From positions 1-35,202 of the forward strand of contig DWUQ01000105.1 in assembly GCA_019120675.1 (NCBI GenBank): a stretch of 35,202 bases of DNA, given 5' to 3'. The stretch is from Candidatus Paenalcaligenes intestinipullorum (lineage in GTDB: Bacteria; Pseudomonadota; Gammaproteobacteria; Burkholderiales; Burkholderiaceae_B). This document shows, piece after piece, positions 1-7,004 of the stretch (positions are counted from its first letter, which is position 1; each line of letters opens with the position of its first letter). Made by a program: the position numbers and the translations under genes. A model generated the notes under the pieces. It was not told the DNA's origin and did not search any database. It saw nothing but the letters and a program-made list of their open reading frames with translations.

Positions 1-1649
1 ACGGGGGCATCAGCCGCCGCGCCTAATAGAGGTCGCCAACGCGCCAAAGTTTGGGCCAATGCTTGCTCCCCCTCTGTCGTGTACACCGCGGGCTCAGCGT
101 TAGCACCGTAGGTGCTGCCTCCGACACAATACCCCTCCACAGGCGGCAATAAGTAGCCCTCACCCGCTAGAATATGCTGCGGTAATTGGCGCATCGTATG
201 AGTGTCATAATCGCTCACCTGCCCAGGTAGGTTTTCCATAGCTTGCAAACGTGGCCAATCTGGTGCTGCATCCTGCAACTCAGCGGGTAAGAGTGACCGA
301 GCGTGCGCAGCGGTCGCAATCACCACCTGCTGGTAGAAATACTGTTTGCCGTAGGCATCGGTTATTTGCCAGTCCTTATCCTGGGCATTAATACGTGCAA
401 TGGCTTTAGTATGAGTGGTTATATTTGAGGGGCTTAACAAAAACCCCAACAAGTTTTCAGGTTGAATTAACGCCCCATAGGGAAAATATAATCCACCATA
501 AGGAACTGGGCTTTGAATGGCTGCGGCTAACTCATCCGCACTTTTATACTGTACCCACTCTTTAGGAAAAGCCAAGCTCGCGATAGAGCGTTGGTATAAC
601 GCAGTTTCCTCAGCTGACGTGGCTACACGATAGCTGCCTACTATTTTAAAGGCAGACTCACCTGCAGCGTGCCATAGACTTAACGCCAGCAAGCATCCGG
701 CACGGCTCAGACGTACGCGTGGCGCATCATCAATACTGAGCAGAGGGGTCATCGCTAAGGCGCGATGATTCGCATGACTCCCCCCTAAGCCCAGCTTAAA
801 TACGGGATCAAAAACCTCGACCTGAAAACCTCGTCGCGCCAGCGCATACGCCGTCGCTGCACCCGCAATACCGCCCCCAATGATGGCAATAGGCGCTTGG
901 ATAGCCGACACCGCACAGCGTCGACCTAAATGGGGCCGTAGCTGGCCACGCAGCATATCGCGTTTATGGGCGAAACCTGGCACCTTTTCGACTAAAAAGC
1001 CAGCATTCTGTAAATCACGCCGTACTTGACCCGCACTACACCATGTTGCAAAGGTAGCCTGTGGCGCTGAAAGACGCACCAGTTGACCCAATACGCGCGG
1101 CGACCACATACTTGGATTGCGACTTGGCGCAAAACCATCCAGATAAAAGGCATCCACTTTTGCGTTGACTAACGGGGCCTTGGCAGTAATATCACCAAAA
1201 ACCAGCGTCAACGTCACCGCACCGTGCTCGAACTCTAGGCGATGAATACCTGGCAACAAGAGCGGCCACTTAGCCGCCAACTGATGGGCTAACGCCTTTA
1301 GCTCGCCTGTGTGTTGGCGCTGTAAAAGCTGAGCCAACTCCTCCTGTTGAAAAGGATGGGCTTCAAAAGACAAAAAATGCAGGCGCTGGCTACGCTGAGG
1401 GTCTTGACGCCAGCGCAGCCACGTAACGAGGAAATTCCCCCCTAAGCCAAAACCCGTTTCGGCGATCGTAAACTGGCGTTGCCCCTGCCAGCGCTTTGGC
1501 AAATCGTTGCCCTGTAAAAACACATAATCGGTTTGAGCTTGAGCCCCAGCCGTAGAGTGGTACACATCGTTGTAGGTTTCATTTTTAATGATTCCACGCT
1601 CGTTAAAAGCGGGGGTAGCGGCCACTAAAGGCTGGAAGCTCACACTCAT
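1..1649 (-). CDS. mnmC: MnmC, bifunctional tRNA wobble-uridine modification enzyme (C-terminus cut by window edge)
   Basis: MnmC completes mnm5(s2)U34 in tRNA. Its C-terminal FAD domain removes the carboxymethyl group from cmnm5U and its N-terminal methyltransferase domain methylates the resulting nm5U. The reading frame opens at an ATG at 1649 and runs without a stop to the window edge (549 codons seen). The methyltransferase domain shows ETGFGLGGNFL (about residues 64-74) and the diagnostic DGFAPSRNPSMW (171-182). A dinucleotide-binding motif GGGIAG (258-263) opens the FAD oxidase domain. About 100 C-terminal residues should lie outside the window, judged from the usual family length. It sits 31 bp downstream of fadD on the same strand, so it may be read from the fadD promoter; I see no clear promoter in the gap. 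Confidence 0.93.
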   Translation of the reverse strand, partial: MSVSFQPLVAATPAFNERGIIKNETYNDVYHSTAGAQAQTDYVFLQGNDLPKRWQGQRQFTIAETGFGLGGNFLVTWLRWRQDPQRSQRLHFLSFEAHPFQQEELAQLLQRQHTGELKALAHQLAAKWPLLLPGIHRLEFEHGAVTLTLVFGDITAKAPLVNAKVDAFYLDGFAPSRNPSMWSPRVLGQLVRLSAPQATFATWCSAGQVRRDLQNAGFLVEKVPGFAHKRDMLRGQLRPHLGRRCAVSAIQAPIAIIGGGIAGAATAYALARRGFQVEVFDPVFKLGLGGSHANHRALAMTPLLSIDDAPRVRLSRAGCLLALSLWHAAGESAFKIVGSYRVATSAEETALYQRSIASLAFPKEWVQYKSADELAAAIQSPVPYGGLYFPYGALIQPENLLGFLLSPSNITTHTKAIARINAQDKDWQITDAYGKQYFYQQVVIATAAHARSLLPAELQDAAPDWPRLQAMENLPGQVSDYDTHTMRQLPQHILAGEGYLLPPVEGYCVGGSTYGANAEPAVYTTEGEQALAQTLARWRPLLGAAADAP

Positions 1650-1680
1650 ACGTCTACTTCATACAATAAGAATTAAAACT

Positions 1681-3384
1681 TTAACTAGGCGGCTCAGAAT
1701 GATCCCCCTTTTCTTCGTCACGCAGCACTCGCCGCAGCACTTTACCAATATTATTTTTAGGTAAGCTCTCTCGGAACTCATACACATGAGGACGCTTATA
1801 GCCCGTCAGGTGCTCACGACACCACTGCTTTAGACTGTCTTCGGTCAGTGCGTGGTCGACCGGCACCACAATGGCTTTCACCGCCTCTCCAGTGCGTTCG
1901 TCGGGCACGCCAATGACTGCGGCTTCTTTCACCTGTGGATGTTGAGCGAGTACGGCCTCCACCTCGTTAGGATACACGTTAAAACCTGACACGATCACCA
2001 TGTCTTTTTTGCGGTCCACCAGTTTAATGCGCCCCTGTGGACTGAGCTGAGCGATATCCCCTGTTTTAAAAAAACCATCCGCAGTAAAGGCTTCTTGGGT
2101 GCGTTCAGGCTGACGCCAGTACTCATGCATCACTTGGGGCCCTTTAACGACCAGCTCACCTTGCTCGCCTATAGGGACATCTTGACCCGCCTCGTCGATC
2201 ACCCGCACAAGCGTAGACGGCAAAGGAAAGCCGATATCCGCTGCGTACTCAGTCGCATCAATAGGATTCACCGACACGACAGGCGAGGTTTCCGACAAAC
2301 CGTAGCCTTCGAGCAAAGGTGTGCCTGTCAGTTGCTGCCAACGCTCAGCAACCGATTGCTGCACCGCAGCACCGCCTCCCAAGCCAAACTTAAGCGATTC
2401 AAAGGGCAGCTTGGCAAAGTCGGCCTCACGAGTCAGCGCATTAAATAAGGTATTAACGGCCGGAACAATGGTAGGCGGCGAGTGACGCCACGCTTTCAAA
2501 ATGCTGGATAAATCCCGCGGATCAATAATGAGTACGACCCGCATACCATGCGCTAACGATAAAAACCCACATACCGTTAATGCAAAAATATGGTAGAGCG
2601 GCAAAGCGCACAGCATGGTTTTAGCTGGGTTGGCCAGGTCCCCTAATACGGGCTGAGCGTAGGCGCGTATTTGTTCAATATTGGCGAGCAGGTTGCGCTG
2701 AGTCAGGCAAGCGGCTTTAGGCACCCCTGTTGTGCCTCCGGTGTACTGCAACAACGCGATATCATCAGCTTGAATCGTAGGCGCTTTGAACGTTAAGTGT
2801 TGCGCTTGTTTTTGTAAGGTTGAATACCACGTCACATCGGGCAGTTGATAAGCGGGCACACGCTTTTGTATGTGCTTCACTACAAAATTAATCACTGCCC
2901 CCTTTAGCCCCATGACCTCGCCCACACGAGACAGCACAATGTGCTTGGGGCGTAACGAGGACTCTACTTTGCTCAGCACGTGAGCGAAATTTTCCAGTAA
3001 GAATAGTACCGCGGGCTGGCTATCCTTGAGCTGAGTGGTGAGCTCAGAAGCGGTGTACTGAGGGTTGAGGTTAACCAGCACCATGCCTGCTCGCAACACG
3101 CCTAACATAATGCAAACGTTCGCGATGGTGTTGGGCATCATGACTGCGACCCGATCACCTTGGCGTAAACCTTGGGATTGCAGCCAAGCCGCTACCCTTT
3201 CTGCTTGCTCATCCAGTTGTTGATAGCGGCATTCCACACCCATAAACACCAATGCGATACGGTCAGGATAACGTTTGCACGCGGCATCCAGCTGTTGAGT
3301 TAGGGTGGCGTCGGGATCCAGCTCAATTGTAGTAGGCACACCTTGTGGATAGTGTTCTAACCATGGGTAAGAAGACTGCGGCAT
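1681..3384 (-). CDS. fadD: Long-chain-fatty-acid--CoA ligase
   Basis: This ATP-dependent acyl-CoA synthetase activates long-chain fatty acids through an acyl-adenylate and feeds beta-oxidation. The 567 residues are the usual FadD length. The AMP-binding P-loop YTGGTTG is at about 214-220, followed by VPKAA. A second adenylate motif, GYGLSETSP, lies near 360. The fatty-acyl-CoA synthetase signature appears as GFFKTGD followed by DRKKDMVIVSGFNVYPNEVE. A late K in NNIGKVLRR is the expected catalytic lysine. The start ATG at 3384 has GGAGAA upstream at good spacing. It is divergent from yciA, which encodes the opposing activity (acyl-CoA hydrolysis), and an inverted repeat lies in the shared upstream region. 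Confidence 0.94.
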   Translation of the reverse strand: MPQSSYPWLEHYPQGVPTTIELDPDATLTQQLDAACKRYPDRIALVFMGVECRYQQLDEQAERVAAWLQSQGLRQGDRVAVMMPNTIANVCIMLGVLRAGMVLVNLNPQYTASELTTQLKDSQPAVLFLLENFAHVLSKVESSLRPKHIVLSRVGEVMGLKGAVINFVVKHIQKRVPAYQLPDVTWYSTLQKQAQHLTFKAPTIQADDIALLQYTGGTTGVPKAACLTQRNLLANIEQIRAYAQPVLGDLANPAKTMLCALPLYHIFALTVCGFLSLAHGMRVVLIIDPRDLSSILKAWRHSPPTIVPAVNTLFNALTREADFAKLPFESLKFGLGGGAAVQQSVAERWQQLTGTPLLEGYGLSETSPVVSVNPIDATEYAADIGFPLPSTLVRVIDEAGQDVPIGEQGELVVKGPQVMHEYWRQPERTQEAFTADGFFKTGDIAQLSPQGRIKLVDRKKDMVIVSGFNVYPNEVEAVLAQHPQVKEAAVIGVPDERTGEAVKAIVVPVDHALTEDSLKQWCREHLTGYKRPHVYEFRESLPKNNIGKVLRRVLRDEEKGDHSEPPS

Positions 3385-3460
3385 AACGGCTTCTCCAATG
3401 CACCAAACAACGGCTTAGTTTAAAAATAAAATGTAGCCTAAAAATGCGGCTCGCTGCAGC

Positions 3461-3489
3461 GCATTAACCCCAATCTTTAGGGTTAATGC
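3461..3489. promoter_or_regulatory. Perfect 10-bp inverted repeat between fadD and yciA (candidate operator)
   Basis: GCATTAACCC and GGGTTAATGC flank a 9-bp spacer. The site lies about 77 bp upstream of the fadD start and about 120 bp upstream of yciA, in the only shared control region. The symmetry is seen directly. A role as a fatty-acid regulator operator is inference. It does not match the FadR or PsrA consensus I know. There is no U-tract on either side, so a terminator is less likely. Confidence 0.4.
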
Positions 3490-3517
3490 TAGCCAGCCAT
3501 GAATTAACAATTGTTCA

Positions 3518-3545
3518 ATTCAAGTTCGTTCTGAACCGTTACAAT
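3518..3545 (+). promoter_or_regulatory. Possible yciA-mgtE promoter
   Basis: A TACAAT -10 hexamer at 3540-3545 lies about 65 bp before the yciA start. The -35 match is weak (ATTCAA at 16-bp spacing). It is the best candidate in this gap, no more. Confidence 0.35.
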
Positions 3546-3610
3546 ACTAAGTTATGTCTTCGGGTGCGACCACCTAATTTGTTTTTATCGTTTTTCAAAT
3601 AGGAAACGTT

Positions 3611-4021
3611 GTGAGCAACAATCATTACAATGAGCTTTTACCCAGCAACGACACGCATGCCATTTTACGTGTGATGCCCATGCCCTCAGATGCCAATGTG
3701 CATGGAGATGTATTTGGTGGCTGGATTATGGCACAAGTCGATATTGCGGGCTCCATTCCTGCCACACGCCGTGCTCAAGGGCGCGTTGTTACTGTGGCCG
3801 TCAATTCGTTTACGTTTAAACAGCCAGTGTTTGTGGGTGATTTATTAAGCTTTTACGCCACCATTATCAAAACAGGCCGCACGTCCATCACCGTCGAGGT
3901 CGAGGTCTACGCTGAACGCAACCGTCTGCAAAGTGAAACCGTCAAGGTCACGGAAGCCACGTTGACTTATGTTGCCACCGATCAAAATCGCCGTAGCCGC
4001 GAACTCCCCTCTCTCGACTAA
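3611..4021 (+). CDS. yciA: YciA-type acyl-CoA thioesterase (hotdog fold)
   Basis: This cytoplasmic thioesterase hydrolyses acyl-CoAs to free acids and CoA, as a hexamer of single hotdog domains. The 136-residue protein shows the family core NVHGDVFGGWIMAQVDIAG (29-47). D44 sits where the catalytic Asp of the YciA family is expected. A later SFTFKQPVFVGD is also typical. The start is GTG at 3611, with AGGAAA at 3601-3606. It is 11 bp upstream of mgtE, so the two are probably co-transcribed. It faces away from fadD. Confidence 0.9.
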   Translation: MSNNHYNELLPSNDTHAILRVMPMPSDANVHGDVFGGWIMAQVDIAGSIPATRRAQGRVVTVAVNSFTFKQPVFVGDLLSFYATIIKTGRTSITVEVEVYAERNRLQSETVKVTEATLTYVATDQNRRSRELPSLD

Positions 4022-4032
4022 AAGGTACGCCT

Positions 4033-5505
4033 ATGGCTGTTTCCCCTGTTGACCCCTCTCCCGACTTCACGCGCCGCATTGATCCCGAAGAAGCCCAGCT
4101 GGCTTTGCATAAGCTGCAGCAGGTGCTCAAACAATACGATCAGCTGAGCGAGCAAGCCCGCCGTTTTGATGACGACACGCCCGAAGCCGACCGTGCTTTA
4201 CACACGTTGACTCAACAGCGTCATCAACAAGAAATCAGCACGATTATTAATGCACTGCATGCTGCCGATATTGCGTTTATTCTTGAGTCCTTGCCCGAGG
4301 ACGAGCGCCAGCTGGTATGGGGTCAGGTCAACGACACCCACGATGCGGATGTGTTGTTGGAAATCGAGGACTGGGCACGGGAATCGCTCATTCGGCATAT
4401 GGATCGTCACGAGCTCATCGCCGCCACCGAGGCGATGGATGCCGATGAAATTGCCGATCTCGCATCGGACTTACCCCCCGATGTTATTGCCGCTGTACAA
4501 AAAGGGCTAACCGATGCCGAGCGTGCCCAATTAATCGAGGCCATGGGCTACCCCGAGGACACCGTGGGCGCACTGATGGATTTTGAGATGGTGCGTGTAC
4601 GGGAAGACGTCAGCTTAGAAGTCGTCCTGCGCTACTTGCGTCGCTTACAGGCCCTACCCGATCACACGGATCAAATCTTTGTGGTTGACCGCGAAGATCG
4701 TCTCCAAGGGACCTTATCGCTTACACGTATGTTGGTGTCGGATCCCGAGACCTTAGTGGGCAAAGTCATGAGCAAAGAGTACCTCAGCTTGCACCCTTTG
4801 GATGCCGATACAGAGGCCGCTAGCGCGTTTGAGCGTTATGACTTGGTGTCTGCGCCCGTCATTGATGATTACAGCCGCGTGATTGGGCGCGTCACCATTG
4901 ATGAGGTGGTGGATGTCTTACAAGAAAGCTCCCAAGAGCAAGCGTTATCGCGTGCTGGCCTCCAAGAAGAAGATATCTTTGCCCCTGTCACCAGCGCCTT
5001 ACGTAACCGTGCTCCATGGTTGCTCATTAACCTCTGTACTGCTGCCACCGCTTCCTTTGTAGCGTCCCGCTTCGAAGACACCGTTAGTCACATTGTGGTT
5101 CTGGCGTTTTTAATGTCGATTGTGGCCGGGATTGGCGGCAATTCAGGCAATCAAACCATGACGATGATCATTCGGGCGATGGCCATGGGGCGTATCACAG
5201 GTTCAAACATTTGGCCGCTGGTAAAACGTGAGCTCACCGTCACCTTTTTGGTCGGCGTATGTGGCAGCTTAGTCACAGCTATTTTTGCTTGGTTTATTTC
5301 ACGCTCCATCGCCATTTCAGCCGTCATGATGGCCGCGATGATTGGCAATATGCTAGTAGGCGCGGCGCTAGGGGTACTGATCCCTACCCTACGCAATCGC
5401 TTTGGCAAAGACCCTGCCGTTGGCTCATCGGTATTACTAACCTTTGGTACAGATTCGCTTGGATTCTTGTTGTTTTTAGGCTTAGCGACGGTTTTTTTAC
5501 TGTAA
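4033..5505 (+). CDS. mgtE: MgtE-family magnesium transporter
   Basis: MgtE is a Mg2+-gated Mg2+ channel of the inner membrane. The 490 residues show the family layout. An acidic, helical N domain (about 35-165) contains repeated Asp/Glu-rich segments such as LPEDERQ and AMDADEIADLASDLPPD. A CBS pair follows (about 175-300), including VGKVMSKEYLSLHP and SAPVIDDYSRVIGRVTIDEV. The C-terminal membrane part starts near 325 and includes the pore motif GIGGNSGNQTMTM and the closing FGTDSLGFLLFLGLATVFLL. The start ATG has AAAGGT upstream and lies 11 bp after yciA. No M-box-like leader is possible in so short a gap, so Mg2+ control is probably by the cytosolic sensor domains of the protein. Confidence 0.94.
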   Translation: MAVSPVDPSPDFTRRIDPEEAQLALHKLQQVLKQYDQLSEQARRFDDDTPEADRALHTLTQQRHQQEISTIINALHAADIAFILESLPEDERQLVWGQVNDTHDADVLLEIEDWARESLIRHMDRHELIAATEAMDADEIADLASDLPPDVIAAVQKGLTDAERAQLIEAMGYPEDTVGALMDFEMVRVREDVSLEVVLRYLRRLQALPDHTDQIFVVDREDRLQGTLSLTRMLVSDPETLVGKVMSKEYLSLHPLDADTEAASAFERYDLVSAPVIDDYSRVIGRVTIDEVVDVLQESSQEQALSRAGLQEEDIFAPVTSALRNRAPWLLINLCTAATASFVASRFEDTVSHIVVLAFLMSIVAGIGGNSGNQTMTMIIRAMAMGRITGSNIWPLVKRELTVTFLVGVCGSLVTAIFAWFISRSIAISAVMMAAMIGNMLVGAALGVLIPTLRNRFGKDPAVGSSVLLTFGTDSLGFLLFLGLATVFLL

Positions 5506-5532
5506 ATACCCAGTAAGTAGGTGAAAACATAG

Positions 5533-5573
5533 AAAACGGCGCAATGTACAGTTGATGTGCATTGCGCCGTTTT
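5533..5573. terminator. Bidirectional terminator between mgtE and lldD
   Basis: Perfect 14-bp arms (5533-5546 and 5560-5573) start with AAAA and end with TTTT around a GC-rich core, with a 13-nt loop. The symmetry gives a U-tract on both strands, suited to the convergent mgtE (+) and lldD (-). Confidence 0.85.
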
Positions 5574-5587
5574 AGTCTACCGCCCCC

Positions 5588-6730
5588 CTAGGGAAGGTTT
5601 GGCACCAAGGCGTCCGCTTTAATGTCGCTTAGCCGCGCAGTACTGGTTAAGGTCATGGCCACACGGATTTCTTTTTCCATCAGGCTGAGAAGATTTTCAA
5701 CACCTGCCTGCCCATGCACCGACAAGGCATACAGAAATGCCCGGCCAATCATCACTGCATCGGCACCTAAGGCCATCATGCGCACCACATCCAGTCCCGA
5801 TCGAATTCCCGAATCAGCTAAAATTTTAATGTCGCCTTTGACCGCGTCCACAATGGCCGGTAAGGCCCGTGCCGAAGACAGCACGCCATCCAACTGACGG
5901 CCCCCATGGTTCGAAACCACAATCCCATCGGCACCAAAACGCACCGCATCGCGTGCGTCCTCGGGGTCGAGGATACCTTTAATCACCATGGGCCCATCCC
6001 AAAATTCGCGGATCCATTCTAGATCTTTCCAGGAAATAGACGGGTCGAAGTTGTTGGCTAACCAACCAATATAGTCTTCTAGGCCAACGGCTTTACCCAA
6101 ATAGGCTGAAACGTTGCCCAAATCGTGTGGGCGACCATTTAGACCAACCTCCCACGACCAGCGAGGGTGCGTCATCGCTTGCCAATAACGACGTAAGGCC
6201 GCATTGGGGCCGCTCATACCGGAGTGTGCGTCACGATACCGTGCCCCCGGCGTGGGCATGTCAACGGTAAAGACCAGCGTAGAACAGCCTGCCGCTTTAG
6301 CTCGCTCTAACGCATTACGCATAAAGCCGCGATCACGCAACACATACAACTGGAACCACATCGGCCGAGAAATCGCGGGAGCCACCTCTTCGATGGGGCA
6401 CACAGAAACCGTAGATAGAGTAAAGGGCACGCCACGGGCATCGGCAGCCTTGGCGGCCTGAACCTCGCCACGCTGAGCGAACATGCCTGTTAGGCCAACC
6501 GGCGCTAGCACCACCGGCATAGCAAGCTGCTCGCCAAACAAAGTGGTGCTGAGATCAAGGGCCGACATATCCTTTAAGACACGCTGCCGCAAGGCCACAT
6601 CTGATAAATCGGCCACATTACGATACAGCGTGCGCTCAGCGTAAGCGCCCCCATCAGCATAATGAAACAGAAAAGGCGGTAATTTGCGTTTAGCCGCTGC
6701 GCGGTAATCGGTTGCCGCTGAAATAATCAT
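5588..6730 (-). CDS. lldD: L-lactate dehydrogenase (FMN-dependent, quinone-linked)
   Basis: LldD oxidises L-lactate to pyruvate and passes electrons to the respiratory chain at the inner membrane. The 380-residue protein begins MIISAATDYR, the usual LldD N-terminus. I therefore set the start at 6730 (AGG in CAGG seven bases upstream) and not at the in-frame ATG at 6772. Conserved blocks include TLSTVSVCPIEEVAPA, LYVLRDRGFMRNALERAKAA, DMPTPGARYRDAHSGMSGPN and SNHGGRQLDG, which carries the catalytic His near 275. FMN-phosphate residues are in LADSGIRSG and IGRAFLYAL. It is slightly shorter at the C-terminus than the 396-residue E. coli enzyme. No lactate permease or lldR regulator is adjacent. 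A TGGT-N3-ACCA palindrome lies upstream. Confidence 0.95.
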   Translation of the reverse strand: MIISAATDYRAAAKRKLPPFLFHYADGGAYAERTLYRNVADLSDVALRQRVLKDMSALDLSTTLFGEQLAMPVVLAPVGLTGMFAQRGEVQAAKAADARGVPFTLSTVSVCPIEEVAPAISRPMWFQLYVLRDRGFMRNALERAKAAGCSTLVFTVDMPTPGARYRDAHSGMSGPNAALRRYWQAMTHPRWSWEVGLNGRPHDLGNVSAYLGKAVGLEDYIGWLANNFDPSISWKDLEWIREFWDGPMVIKGILDPEDARDAVRFGADGIVVSNHGGRQLDGVLSSARALPAIVDAVKGDIKILADSGIRSGLDVVRMMALGADAVMIGRAFLYALSVHGQAGVENLLSLMEKEIRVAMTLTSTARLSDIKADALVPNLP

Positions 6731-6773
6731 GCGTATACCTGTAAAAAAAAACACCCTATCAAGGGCGGACAAA

Positions 6774-6784
6774 TGGTAATACCA
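6774..6784. promoter_or_regulatory. Candidate GntR/FadR-subfamily (LldR-like) operator upstream of lldD
   Basis: TGGTAATACCA is a perfect odd palindrome 44-54 bp before the lldD start. It fits the TGGT-N3-ACCA half-site pattern known for PdhR and LldR-type regulators. Regulator identity is inference; no such gene is in the window. Confidence 0.5.
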
Positions 6785-6902
6785 CTCTTTGTTAATGCCT
6801 TTAGTTTACCGCAAAGACCGAGTCCAATTCGAGCTTTGAGCGTAAATACTTAGAGAGTGATCGTTTTGCCGAGCACCTACGCTTCGGCTAGTACTCAACT
6901 AA

Positions 6903-6940
6903 AAATGCTCGTAGGTGTGGAACCACACCTACGAGCATTT
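6903..6940 (-). terminator. Intrinsic terminator of secA
   Basis: Perfect 18-bp arms (6903-6920 and 6923-6940) are separated by two bases. On the minus strand the stem is followed by TTTTT. It lies 65 bp past the secA stop. It is unusually long and perfect for a simple terminator. Confidence 0.8.
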
Positions 6941-7004
6941 CTTTAGAAGCTGGTAACGCTCAATCGTTGCCTTATGCCTCTCAAGAGCGCCTAAGACTTG
7001 ACGC

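Noticed and set aside
3524..3536. GTTC-N5-GAAC inverted repeat upstream of yciA
   Set aside because: The four-base arms are too short to distinguish from chance.
6731..6772. 14-residue extension of LldD
   Set aside because: The family start MIISA is at 6730 with a ribosome binding site. The extension translates an A-rich leader.
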